Shown here: one piece after another, positions 8,311 through 16,550 of the stretch
Numbering within the stretch: position 1 is the first letter of the stretch
Layout of the letters: every line of letters starts with the position of its first letter
DNA from: JBBSGD01 sp038254435
Lineage (GTDB): Bacteria > Actinomycetota > CADDZG01 > WHSQ01
Direction: 5' to 3'
NCBI GenBank assembly: GCA_038254435.1
Contig: JBBSGD010000012.1
Coordinates: 1-45,098, forward strand
Length of the DNA: 45,098 nt
The notes under the pieces: model-generated
Database searches by the model: none
What the model was told of the DNA's origin: nothing
What the model saw: only the letters and a program-made list of their open reading frames with translations
Made by a program: the position numbers and the translations under genes

Positions 8311-8667
8311 CTAGCGAGCGGGGGCGAGCACGTTCACGATCGTGCCACCCGGGTCTTCGACGAAGAAGCGGCGGACGCCCCACTCCTCGCTGGTCAGCGG
8401 ATAAACGACGTTGAGCCCTCGTCGCACAGCCTCAGAGTGGGCCGCATCGACCGCAGCGGGATCGCCGACATCGATACCGAAGTGGGGGCGCGGGTTCTCC
8501 ATTCCGGGCGGGGGGATGATGACTTGAGCCGTGGGGTTGTCCGGTGACCTGAGGCCAAGGACTGGATCGTCCATCGCGACCTCGAGCCCGAGGAATTCGA
8601 CGTAGAAGTCTCGCGACGCGGCCAGGTCGCTTCCGCCTGCGTACGGGATGACCCTGGTGACTGCCAC
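8311..8667 (-). CDS. VOC (glyoxalase/bleomycin-resistance) superfamily protein
   Basis: 118 residues from a GTG start. AASRDFYVEFLGLEVAMDDP, GLRSPDNPTAQVIIPPPGM, HFGIDVGDPAAVDAAHSEAV and WGVRRFFVEDPGGTIVNVLA give the paired beta-alpha-beta-beta-beta modules of the vicinal oxygen chelate fold in the single-domain form. The late VEDPGG-TIVNVL element is typical, with Asn where enzymatic members carry the glutamate ligand, so metal catalysis is doubtful. The nearest homologues are called glyoxalase or bleomycin-resistance proteins without known substrate. Confidence 0.85.
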   Translation of the reverse strand: MAVTRVIPYAGGSDLAASRDFYVEFLGLEVAMDDPVLGLRSPDNPTAQVIIPPPGMENPRPHFGIDVGDPAAVDAAHSEAVRRGLNVVYPLTSEEWGVRRFFVEDPGGTIVNVLAPAR

Positions 8668-8832
8668 AGCAGTGAGGTTACCAGTCCCAACCTGGGGGCC
8701 ACCGAGATGACGCCGCGTAACAACGATCGTGGTTACCGCTGTTACGGACGACCCGGTGGCGCGCGCTCGCAGCCCGGGGGCGCGAGTTGATTGCTCGCTT
8801 CCGTTCGCCGGAGGGGTTCGCCGGCTCGCGAC

Positions 8833-9504
8833 TCACAATCCCAGCCGCGCCGGCAGGTCTGTCAGCCTGGCCAGCGTGTACTGCGGGGCCGTGAAGTAAG
8901 GCGGATATTCGACGCCGTCGCGATTGATCCACGCCGTCGACATCCCGGCCCGGGCGGCGCCGTCTATGTCCCACGGGTGGACGGCGACGAGCAGCATGTC
9001 GCCCAGTTCTGCGTCACACGTTCGAGCCGCGTACCCATACGAGCGGCGGGCGGGCTTCCAGATACCCGCATCCTCGACCGATAGCAGCCGCTCGAAGAGG
9101 TCACCTATTCCGGCGCCGGCAAACAGTTCCTCGGCAACCTTGCTGGAACCGTTGGTGAGGGTCACAAGGCGGAGGCCTGCCGCATGCAGCTTCTCGACGC
9201 CCTCGCGGACGTCGGGATGAAGTGGCAAGCTCATGAAGCCCGCCATGACGTGTTCGGCGGCGGAGTCCATGTCACGATCCAGAGACACGCCGGCGAGGAA
9301 CGAGCGCAGTACGGTTTCACCCAGCACGGAGAACTCCTCCTGGGTCCCCGTCGCCGCCAGCGCGAAGCCGTCTCGCAGAAGCGTGGCGAACCACAGCTTC
9401 GCCAGATGCTCGGGTGCTCCAACGTCGGCGAACCGCGCTGCCATGGGCGACATGTCAGACAGAGTCTCGTTGACATCGAATACGATTACCTGCGGCTGAC
9501 TCAT
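8833..9504 (-). CDS. HAD-superfamily haloacid dehalogenase, type II
   Basis: 223 residues. ATG 9504 (MSQPQVIVFDVNETLSDMSP) is preceded by GGAGAGG; the frame continues 15 residues upstream without merit. Motif I is FDVNETL with the nucleophilic Asp. Motif II is LTNGSSKVAEELF, motif III has KPARRSYGYAARTC, and motif IV VAVHPWDIDGAARAGM is the form seen in type II haloacid dehalogenases. Such enzymes hydrolyse L-2-haloacids, but many homologues act on other small substrates. The gene stands alone on the minus strand. Confidence 0.88.
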   Translation of the reverse strand: MSQPQVIVFDVNETLSDMSPMAARFADVGAPEHLAKLWFATLLRDGFALAATGTQEEFSVLGETVLRSFLAGVSLDRDMDSAAEHVMAGFMSLPLHPDVREGVEKLHAAGLRLVTLTNGSSKVAEELFAGAGIGDLFERLLSVEDAGIWKPARRSYGYAARTCDAELGDMLLVAVHPWDIDGAARAGMSTAWINRDGVEYPPYFTAPQYTLARLTDLPARLGL

Positions 9505-10059
9505 GACCTCTCCATTGTTCGTGTGCCGGGTTGGGCCTCGCGCACACAACCTTATCGATCAACGACTCTCGACCCGCGCCCGGCACCACCTAAAATCCCC
9601 GAGAGACTTCCGGTTCCCCTACGGTGACTACAGAACATTGGGCCAGATCAGTCACCAGAGCTAGTCGGCCGGCGCAAATATCTCTCGGCGTCGGTCTAGC
9701 ACCCGCCAAGTACATCTTCTCGATCGAGGGAACAACCGTGCCGTTGTCAGGATGGACGGATGTCTTCATGCCCATCCGGCGCGTGACTTGGAGAGCGTGG
9801 CCACCTCATCGATCCCGAGATGCGCAGCGGTGTGGCGAAGATAGCCGAAGGTCAGCGGTATTTCCGCTCTTTGGGGAATCCTCTCATCGGATTCTGTCAC
9901 GGCGTAAAGGACGCGCGCGGCACCGGCTGATACATGTCCTGCACATCACCCTGCGCCCCAACGAGAGAAGTCCAAGGTCGTCGTCCAACAAGGGCATGGG
10001 CTTCATCCGTGGAGATCAACAAGAGAGCTTCACTCTCGGCCTTAGCTACGAACGGCGGC
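9505..10059. other. 555-bp stretch without a convincing gene
   Basis: Several frames stay open here on both strands because of high GC, but none has a plausible start, ribosome site and recognisable fold together. On the minus strand at about 9900-10090 the frame GPFLDEPP...SEALLLISTDEAHALVG looks a little like a YCII-type domain, and could be a decayed gene following the DJ-1-like gene. Otherwise I see nothing. Confidence 0.4.
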
Positions 10060-10701
10060 TCATCGAGGAAGGGCCCGCAACCGAAGAAGATCATCAGCGA
10101 GTGAACGGACACGCTGAGAAACGGACTCGGGGGAACCCGTGGCGAACGGAGGCTGGGGGTCATACTCGATTACAAGCTGTAGCGCCTGGGCGATCTCGTC
10201 ACCGCCTTCTCTCTGCGCCAGGCGAAGAGCCATATCGATTCCCGCTGAAACGCCCGCCGCCGTAATGACCTTGCCCTCCTCTACAACCCGCGCGCGTGTT
10301 GGCTCTGCTTCGTACGCTGTCAAGTCCTTCAGTGCCCTCCAATGGGTTGTCGCGCGCAAACCCTTGAGGACACCGGCCGCGCCGAGCAGTAGGGCACCCG
10401 TGCACACCGATGTCGTCCACCGCGAGCTTTCGTGTGCCATTCGGATCCACCCGGTGATCTCTTCGTCATGCACCATTTGCCGTATGCCAGGACCGCCGGG
10501 GATGACGACGATGTCGGGCTTGGGAACGTCCGCGAGCGCCTGACCGGCCACCAACTCCAGCGAGCCTCCGTCGGCGCGCTGAGGGCCAGGCTTGACGGCA
10601 ACAAAGCGAACCTCCGCGTCCGGCAATCGGCTCAGCACCTCGTATGGACCGACCGCATCCAAAGCTGTGACGCCATCGAACAGCAAGAACGCGATTTGCA
10701 T
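10060..10701 (-). CDS. DJ-1/PfpI-family protein (isonitrile hydratase/ThiJ-like)
   Basis: 213 residues. QIAFLLFDGVTALDAVGPYE is the N-terminal strand and elbow glutamate of the DJ-1/PfpI fold. PDIVVIPGGPGIRQM follows, and the nucleophile elbow SVCTGALLLGAAGVL carries the reactive cysteine. TTHWRALKDL supplies a conserved His, and ITAAGVSAGIDMALRLAQRE is the final helix. This set is closest to the group of isonitrile hydratase and the amidase domain of AraC-like regulators, without the DNA-binding part. It follows the MHS transporter gene by 65 bp on the same strand, suggesting an operon in which the transporter imports the substrate. Confidence 0.88.
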   Translation of the reverse strand: MQIAFLLFDGVTALDAVGPYEVLSRLPDAEVRFVAVKPGPQRADGGSLELVAGQALADVPKPDIVVIPGGPGIRQMVHDEEITGWIRMAHESSRWTTSVCTGALLLGAAGVLKGLRATTHWRALKDLTAYEAEPTRARVVEEGKVITAAGVSAGIDMALRLAQREGGDEIAQALQLVIEYDPQPPFATGSPESVSQRVRSLADDLLRLRALPR

Positions 10702-10766
10702 GCATCCCTCCAGGGATTCAATCGTGCGACGTCATCGAGGATCCTCTCGCTCGATTATCGTCGACG

Positions 10767-12131
10767 TTAGATCTCGACCGGATCGGACCGGCCAATCACC
10801 TTACGCTCCCGTCGCTCATCCCTCTCGATGTCTACCTCGTACGTCTCGGGCGCAAAGTAGGTGGCGATAAGCGAGACCATGCAGGCCGCCACCACGTATC
10901 CGGCCACGAGCCCCGCCCTGCCCCCGTTCGCAGCGAGCAAGGCAGTAGCGATAAGAGGAGCAAGGCCGCCGGCGAAAACAGCCGCAACTTGGTAGACGAT
11001 CGAGACGCCGCTGCATCGCACGCGAGTACTGAACAGCTCTGCGAAATAAGCCGCCTGGGGCCCATACATGAGATTGTGACCGACGTTTATGCCCAGCACG
11101 ATGGCCAGCCAGATAAGAACCGGCGAGCCACTCTCAACGAGCCAAAAGTATGGGAAGGCAAACAACAGCGAGAACGCTGCGCCTGCCATGTACACGGGCC
11201 GTCGTCCCAAGTGATCCGAGACGATGGCCCACAAGGGAATGCTGAAGAGGCCTATGACCGATGAGATGATCACGCCGCTGAGCAGCGTGCCCTGGTCGAT
11301 GCCGAGGCCCGCTCCGAAGCTGAGAACAAACACTGTGTAGACCGGGAAGAGCACACTTTCGGCGAAGCGCATACCCATCCCGATGACGATGCGCCGCGGG
11401 TAGGCCTTCACCACATCAGCCAGCGGTCTCGGCGCTTCGGTTTCCGTCTCCTTGACCTTCTCAAACGCCGGAGTTTCCAGTATTCGCAGCCTGATGACCA
11501 GCCCGACGACAACAAGAAGGCTGCTGAGCAGAAATGGCACGCGCCAGCCCCAGGACAGAAAGTCGGCGTCAGAGGTCCACGACTGAGTGAGGGCAAGCAC
11601 CACGGTCGAAAGGAGAAGCCCCGCCGGCACTCCCATCTGCGGCCAGCTTCCGAACAAGCCGCGGTTTCGCCTAGAAGAGTTCTCTACCGCTAAGAGGACC
11701 GCCCCGCCCCACTCACCTCCGATGCCGATCCCCTGCAGTATGCGCATCGTCACGAGCAGAATGGGCGCCAGCACGCCGGCCGACTGATAGGTGGGAAGAA
11801 GGCCGATCACGAAGGTACCCGTCCCCATTGTCAGGAGAGACAGGACGAGGACCGCCTTGCGACCGATGCGGTCGCCGTAATGGCCGAACACCAGACCTCC
11901 GATGGGCCGGGCTGCGAAGCCCACCGCGAACGTCGCAAAGGCCGCGAGGGTCCCACTCAAGGGGTTGGCACCCGGAAAGAACAGCTTGTTAAAGACCAGA
12001 GCGGCCGCTGTTCCGTAGAGAAAGAAGTCATACCACTCGATGGTCGTGCCGATGAAGCTGGCCGCGATCACGGTTCTGATCGACCTGGTGGCTCCGGTGT
12101 TCTCGCCTCCCGCCTTCTCTACAAGCGACAT
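10767..12131 (-). CDS. MFS transporter, metabolite:H+ symporter (MHS/ProP-ShiA) family
   Basis: 454 residues, twelve predicted membrane segments. IGTTIEWYDFFLYGTAAALV is the first-helix signature of MHS symporters. FGHYGDRIGRKAVL is MFS motif A, and MRILQGIGIGGEWGGAVLLA is the conserved fourth helix of this family. Relatives import shikimate, citrate, 2-oxoglutarate, proline/betaine or aromatic acids with protons. The ATG is preceded by a GGAGAGGGGGAG ribosome site. It is divergent from the MocR-type regulator, which is the likely controller. Confidence 0.92.
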   Translation of the reverse strand: MSLVEKAGGENTGATRSIRTVIAASFIGTTIEWYDFFLYGTAAALVFNKLFFPGANPLSGTLAAFATFAVGFAARPIGGLVFGHYGDRIGRKAVLVLSLLTMGTGTFVIGLLPTYQSAGVLAPILLVTMRILQGIGIGGEWGGAVLLAVENSSRRNRGLFGSWPQMGVPAGLLLSTVVLALTQSWTSDADFLSWGWRVPFLLSSLLVVVGLVIRLRILETPAFEKVKETETEAPRPLADVVKAYPRRIVIGMGMRFAESVLFPVYTVFVLSFGAGLGIDQGTLLSGVIISSVIGLFSIPLWAIVSDHLGRRPVYMAGAAFSLLFAFPYFWLVESGSPVLIWLAIVLGINVGHNLMYGPQAAYFAELFSTRVRCSGVSIVYQVAAVFAGGLAPLIATALLAANGGRAGLVAGYVVAACMVSLIATYFAPETYEVDIERDERRERKVIGRSDPVEI

Positions 12132-12369
12132 GGCGCTCCCCCTCTCCTAGGTTCTGATTTCCGCGGCAGAGGATCTGGCAGAGACAACGGTGCGGCCCGG
12201 GCCACCGATGAAAGTGGCAGCGTGTATTCGATCCCCCTGCCACCGAGGGTGAATCCGGCCACGCACGAAGCGCGACTGGGGAGCGTCGGTTGAGGCACGC
12301 GAGCTTAGCGGAGCACTCCTACGTCCTCGGGCCCACTTTGGTACCACAGCGCCCCCTTCTCCTGTATGG

Positions 12370-12395
12370 TGTAACAGTACAAAGTAATTGTTACA
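12370..12395. promoter_or_regulatory. Inverted repeat, candidate operator of the MocR-type regulator
   Basis: TGTAACA and TGTTACA form a perfect 7+7 bp inverted repeat separated by 12 bp. The site ends 10 bp before the regulator's ATG (12406), in an unusually AT-rich stretch between divergent genes. No ribosome site is visible after it, so the transcript may be nearly leaderless. Autoregulation and control of the divergent transporter are inference. Confidence 0.6.
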
Positions 12396-12405
12396 TAACA
12401 TAACT

Positions 12406-13734
12406 ATGAAGGAAACAGAACAGTACCACATAGAAGGTCGACGAGCCAGCGAGATCACCGTCAGCATCGAGGCGGGGGTCCGCGACGGCGTGCTTCGCCC
12501 CGGAGAGCAGCTGCCGCCGGTGCGTCGGCTCGCGGCCGATCTCGGTGTCAGTCCGGTGACCGTCGCGGCTGCGTACCGCGCGTTGCGCCTGCGGGGGTTG
12601 GTGGCGACCCACGGACGCCGGGGGACGATGGTGAGCCTGGGACCATCGCTTCCCACCAGGGGGCCACTGCGCGTTCCGGCCGGCGTCCGCAACCTCGCCG
12701 ATGGCAATCCAGATCCCTCACTTCTTCCGTCACTTCGCAAGGCTTTGGAGCGCGTGGAGCCGGTCCCACGGCTTTACGGGGATCAGCCGCATTTGGCGAC
12801 TCTCCTCAAGCTTGCTCGCCAGAGGCTCGCCGAGGACGGCGTGCCGGCTGAGGCCGTCACGATTGTGGGCGGTGCTATGGACGCCTTCGAACGGGTGCTC
12901 AGCGCCCATCTCCAGCGAGGCGATCGCATCGCCGTCGAGGATCCGGGTCATGCCAACCTGCTCGACTTACTCGGAGCCCTGGGGCTCGAAGCCGAGCCCG
13001 TCCGAGTGGACGATGATGGCCCCATACCCGACGATCTCGAGAGGGCACTCAAGCGCGGCAGCGAGGCCTTCGTGGTTACGCCGAGGGCTCACAATCCCAC
13101 CGGAGCCGTCCTTGGCAGGCAGCGGCTCGCCGAGCTTGCCAGGGTGCTCAAGCATTTTCCCGACAGGCTCGTCATCGAGGATGACCATTCGAGCGGAGTT
13201 GCCGGCGCTCCGGCTCGTACGCTGGTCGGTGAACGACTAAGTCGATGGGCAGTCGTGCGCTCGGTGTCTAAGTCACTCGGCCCCGACCTTCGACTGGCCG
13301 TCGTGGCCGGCGACGCGACAACGATCTCCAGGGTCGAGGGACGCCGGTTGCTCGGTGCGGGTTGGGTCAGCGGCGTGCTGCAGATGTTGGTCGTGGCACT
13401 GTGGTCCGACCCGGAGGTCCAGCAACTGGTTGAAACTGCCGCCACCGCATACACAGAGCGGCGCACCGCTCTGTTGAGCGCCCTCGCGCGGCGCGGTATT
13501 CGGGCGCATGGCCGATCGGGACTCAACGTTTGGGTGCCGGTGAACGAAGAGCGTACCTCTGTGGCCCGGTTGCTGGAAGCCGGGTGGGCGGTCAGCCCCG
13601 GCGAGCGCTTTCGTGTGGCAAGCCAACCAGCTCTGCGTGTCACAATCACAACTCTCCAGCTCGAGGAAGTCGAACGGTTTGCCGCCGACTTCGCGGTCGC
13701 GCTTCAGCCTTCCAGCGACGTTTACGGGGCTTAG
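12406..13734 (+). CDS. MocR-type transcriptional regulator (GntR HTH fused to class I aminotransferase fold)
   Basis: 442 residues from ATG 12406. Residues about 10-75 form the winged helix (LPPVRRLAADLGVSPVTVAA, then YRALRLRGLVATHGRRGTMV). The rest is a fold-type I PLP domain: VGGAMDAFERVLSAHLQRGD, EDPGHANLLDLL, the HNPTGAV loop, VIEDDHSSGVAG with the PLP-contacting Asp, and SVSKSLGPDLRLA with the Schiff-base lysine. MocR proteins sense amino-acid-like or pyridoxal ligands. Divergent placement from the MHS transporter and DJ-1-like genes suggests it controls uptake and use of one compound. An upstream TTG at 12388 is less likely. Confidence 0.9.
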   Translation: MKETEQYHIEGRRASEITVSIEAGVRDGVLRPGEQLPPVRRLAADLGVSPVTVAAAYRALRLRGLVATHGRRGTMVSLGPSLPTRGPLRVPAGVRNLADGNPDPSLLPSLRKALERVEPVPRLYGDQPHLATLLKLARQRLAEDGVPAEAVTIVGGAMDAFERVLSAHLQRGDRIAVEDPGHANLLDLLGALGLEAEPVRVDDDGPIPDDLERALKRGSEAFVVTPRAHNPTGAVLGRQRLAELARVLKHFPDRLVIEDDHSSGVAGAPARTLVGERLSRWAVVRSVSKSLGPDLRLAVVAGDATTISRVEGRRLLGAGWVSGVLQMLVVALWSDPEVQQLVETAATAYTERRTALLSALARRGIRAHGRSGLNVWVPVNEERTSVARLLEAGWAVSPGERFRVASQPALRVTITTLQLEEVERFAADFAVALQPSSDVYGA

Positions 13735-14005
13735 AAGAAGGCTTTTGCGAAGTTGCCCACGGACGAAGGGGCTCCGCGGGTTTTCCGCGCCGCCGGGATC
13801 TTCGACGCTACCGAGCGAGGCCTCCGCCGCTCGGTGAAGCTCGTACCGCGCGTGAGGATTTCTCGTTGGTGGGGCTGGACCTTTCTTAGGGCCGCATCCT
13901 TGACGCACGGGCCGAGCGTGCTCCAGTCTGATACGCCTGGATGTCCACCCCAGTGCCCACAGACTCGAGTCCTTCGCATGTGGTCGCGCAGAGCAGGTGG
14001 TCAAA

Positions 14006-14810
14006 TCAACCGCCGAGCCACTCCTTGATCCGAACGCTTGCATCGAGCGACGAGAAGTCGCCGTCGTCGCGCATCTTCTCGGCCGTAGCCGCCATCGCCT
14101 CGACCGCCACCCACGCCAGTGCACCGCCGACGCTGACGCGTCGCCCACCGGCATCGACGATGTCACGCATCGACAAGCCCGGGTGAGCCAGCACATTGAG
14201 CGGCCTGGATGTCGCTTCGCACACCGCTCGGATCTCGTCACCATCACGGAGCCCCGGCGCATACAGCACATCGGCACCGGCTCGCTCGTACGCCTGCAAC
14301 CGGGCGATGGTGTCGTCAAGGTGCGGGTTGTCGCGAATGTGGTTCTCGGCTCGCGCCGTGAGCATGAATGGGAAGCCCAACCGCTGCGCCGACTCGCTGG
14401 CCGCGGCGACTCGCTCGACCGCCTGATTCAGCGGATAGATACCGCCTTGCGGCTCGTAGTCCTCGATCGAACCGCCAACTGCTCCGGCCCCGGCTGCGCG
14501 GGTGATGGGTCGACGCGACCGCTTCAGGATCGGCTCCGTAGCCATTCTCCAGATCGACGCTGACCGGCAGGCTCGTCGAGCGATCGAGCATCCGAACGTG
14601 CTCGATCACCTCATCGATCGTGGCGCCGCCGTCGAGCCGCCCGAGCGTAAACGCGAAGCCAGAGCTGGTGCTCGCCAGCGCCTTGAATCCGAGTGCTTCC
14701 AGGACCCTGGCCGAGCCCGCATCCCAGGGGTTCGGAATGATGAAGGCCTCGCCTTGGTGCAGCGCACGAAAGGCTTCTGCCTTCTGCGCCTGCGTCGGTT
14801 GCAAAGTCAC
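14006..14810 (-). pseudogene. Isocitrate lyase/PEP mutase superfamily protein, frameshifted
   Basis: The first part (GTG 14810) reads AFIIPNPWDAGSARVLEALG, ALASTSSGFAFTLGR and SVDLENGYGADPEAVAST. The second part continues in another frame with ITRAAGAGAVGGSIEDYEPQ, FMLTARAENH, GADVLYAPGL and LNVLAHPGLSMRDIVDAGGR. Both belong to one protein of about 265 residues of the PEPM/ICL family, with the metal-site D-E and E-D pairs. One extra base in GGG at 14507-14509 explains the shift; removing it restores the full frame. It may be a sequencing error or a young pseudogene. Known relatives are oxaloacetate decarboxylase, carboxyphosphonoenolpyruvate mutase and methylisocitrate lyase; the ICL KKCGH motif is absent. 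Confidence 0.8.
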
Positions 14811-15239
14811 CTCCTTCTCGAAGGCCTTGCGACCATCGGCGAGGGGAAAGACTTCGCCGATGGTCGGGGTAGGTCGCCGCGATCGACGAGTCTAGCGATC
14901 TCGACGAGCTGCTCGCGCTTAGGCTCGACGACAAAGTAAAGGGCAGTGACCTCACGCGCGGCCGCGCTCTCCTGCGAGGGATCCCGCTGTAATCGATGAC
15001 CTCATGGGCTCCGAGCTCGTGGGTGGTCTAGACGTGAGCGGCCGAGGCGGTTCCGATGACGTGAGCGCCGCGTTGGTGAGCGAGCTGCACGGCGAAGCTT
15101 CCGGCTCAGCCGGCAGCTCAATGGATGAAGCCCCGCCTCCCCTTTTCTGAGACCGATCTCCGATCGCGATGTCGTCGACATCGGATGCGGCGGCCGCGAC
15201 CATGCCCGAGAACTCGTATGACGGTGTCGCGGGGGCCAC
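14811..15239 (-). pseudogene. Zinc-type quinone oxidoreductase (MDR family), decayed
   Basis: Fragments in several minus-strand frames line up in order with NADPH:quinone oxidoreductases. They are PATPSYEFSGMVAAAASDVD, then AAG*AGSFAVQLAHQRGAHV with IGTASAAH (the Rossmann GGVG loop is broken by two stops near 15105-15122), HELGAHEVIDY, ALYFVVEPKREQLVEIARLV and FPLADGRKAFEKE. At least two frameshifts and two stops are present. The last piece runs in frame straight into the PEPM-like gene with no stop between, so its own C-terminus is lost. Confidence 0.75.
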
Positions 15240-15943
15240 GGGTGCTCGAACAACATGTTGACGTTGCTGACAGCATTCTTCCTCGTCGGACCCCTATCAA
15301 AACTCGGCGGGAGAGGTCACTGGCTGCTCTGTGATGCGAGCAGGCAGGCGTCGAACGTCACCCGGACCGTCTTGATCTTGCCGTTCTCGATGTGGCTCCA
15401 GTTGGCGGTGGGGCAGGGTGGCGCGACAGACGTGCGGCATTCCTCCCTCGCTTATGTGGTTCTCGATCGCGGCGTATCCATAGCGGTCCCGGCAAGCCCA
15501 CTTCCAGACGAGTTTGCCGTGGCATCAGTCCACCGGTCGCAGCCTCTCCTACGTCCACCGTGGCACAGTCCGAGCGAGCAGTGCAAGAGCAACTGTGCTC
15601 GTCTGTCGACCTGCCCGGACCTGCTGGCGACCTTCCACCATGACCACCCAGGTTGTAGAAATCACCTTGTCCGAGGGAAACTCCGACCGCTGCGGCGTTC
15701 GACCGAGGCTGCTTGTGAGAACACCCGACGAGTATCTCAGTCCGGTTCTTGAGCTCGTTTGCGGCCGTTGACGCCTCCCGCGATAGACACGTCCACGATT
15801 CGTTCGGGCATCGCAGCTCAGTCATCATTGCGCACACCAATGACACCGTCTCCTGCCTCAGTGTCGCCAGATGTCCCGGCCGTAGCGCCGTCGCTGCCCA
15901 CAGCGACTGTCTCTTGTCGCAGGGCCCTGATACCGTCAAGGAC
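15240..15943. other. 700-bp stretch of decayed sequence without an intact gene
   Basis: No frame here has a credible start and a recognisable fold. The one recognisable scrap lies at 15317-15409 on the minus strand and ends in a stop; it reads WSHIENGKIKTVRVTFDAC, like the last strand of SnoaL/NTF2-fold proteins. The rest shows long GC-driven open frames rich in Arg, Ser and Pro, which I regard as non-coding. Confidence 0.45.
15317..15409 (-). pseudogene. SnoaL/NTF2-like C-terminal scrap
   Basis: Thirty codons and a stop. The segment IENGKIKTVRVTFD matches the final beta-strand signature of NTF2-fold proteins (DGKI-x-VRVxFD). Upstream the same frame is broken by a stop and shows no further similarity. 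This is a short match made by eye. Confidence 0.35.
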
Positions 15944-16351
15944 ATGGAAGCGCAGGTGTGGACGACCATAGGGCTCTTGGCCGCAACATTGTTCGGTTCG
16001 CTCTTCTATCTCGGGGGCCGGATCGATGGCCTCGGGGGCCGGATCGATGGCCTCGGGGGCCGGATTGATGGTCTCGGGGGCCGGATCGATGACCTCGGGG
16101 GCCGGATCGATGACCTGGAAGGCCGGATCGATGGTCTCGGAGGCCGGATCGATGGTCTGGGGGGCCGGATCGATGGCCTCGGCGCCAGGCTCGACTCTCG
16201 GATCGACGTCCTCTCGTCTGACGTGCGCGAGCAGGGCTCTCGGATCGACGTCCTCGCCGTCACAATTGAACAGCAGGGTTCCGAGCTGGCAGGTCGGATT
16301 TACGACCTGACAGCAAAGCTTCAGGATCACCTGAGGCGGCACGCCAGCTGA
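15944..16351 (+). CDS. Membrane-anchored heptad-repeat (coiled-coil) protein
   Basis: 135 residues from ATG 15944, preceded by AAGGA; the longer open frame upstream shows no protein character. Residues 5-22 (VWTTIGLLAATLFGSLFY) form one membrane segment. From residue 23 nine consecutive heptads follow, mostly LGGRIDG with variants LGGRIDD, LEGRIDG and LGARLDS. A less regular helical tail follows (SRIDVLSSDVREQGSRIDVL, LTAKLQDHLRRHAS). Leucine and isoleucine recur at a and d positions, so a parallel coiled coil is likely, although two glycines per heptad are unusual. Similar short proteins occur widely with no assigned function. The repeat DNA suggests copy-number variation. Confidence 0.7.
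   Translation: MEAQVWTTIGLLAATLFGSLFYLGGRIDGLGGRIDGLGGRIDGLGGRIDDLGGRIDDLEGRIDGLGGRIDGLGGRIDGLGARLDSRIDVLSSDVREQGSRIDVLAVTIEQQGSELAGRIYDLTAKLQDHLRRHAS
16010..16198 (+). repeat. Nine 21-bp tandem repeats inside the heptad-repeat gene
   Basis: The unit CTCGGGGGCCGGATCGATGG plus one base is repeated in frame nine times with a few substitutions, each copy encoding one heptad. The first three and the seventh and eighth copies are nearly identical, pointing to recent slippage or unequal exchange. The copies at both ends have diverged more. Confidence 0.9.
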
Positions 16352-16550
16352 CGCCTCAGCTGACCCGTGGCGGTGGCTACGCGATCTTGGCGTAGTCGAG
16401 CGTAGTGCCTTCTCGCTCGCGCGCATTCCCGAACTCGCTCTCTGTGCACACCGCAACGAACTCGAGAGGCTATGTCTCAGAGGCACGAGGGTTAAGGTCG
16501 TCACTGTTCGTAAGGGCACGCGCCCACGGCCCAGGGGAAGGGACAGCGAG

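Noticed and set aside
9624..10265. Plus-strand ORF of 213 residues
   Set aside because: It has a weak start and no motif, and its 3' third is antisense to the well-supported DJ-1-like gene.
15749..15943. Upstream extension of the heptad-repeat ORF (65 more residues)
   Set aside because: The sequence is Ser/Arg/His-rich with no helix or signal pattern, while ATG 15944 has a ribosome site and begins directly with the membrane anchor.
16010..16198. Repeat array considered as CRISPR
   Set aside because: The 21-bp units are directly adjacent with no spacers and encode in-frame heptads; it is a coding tandem repeat.
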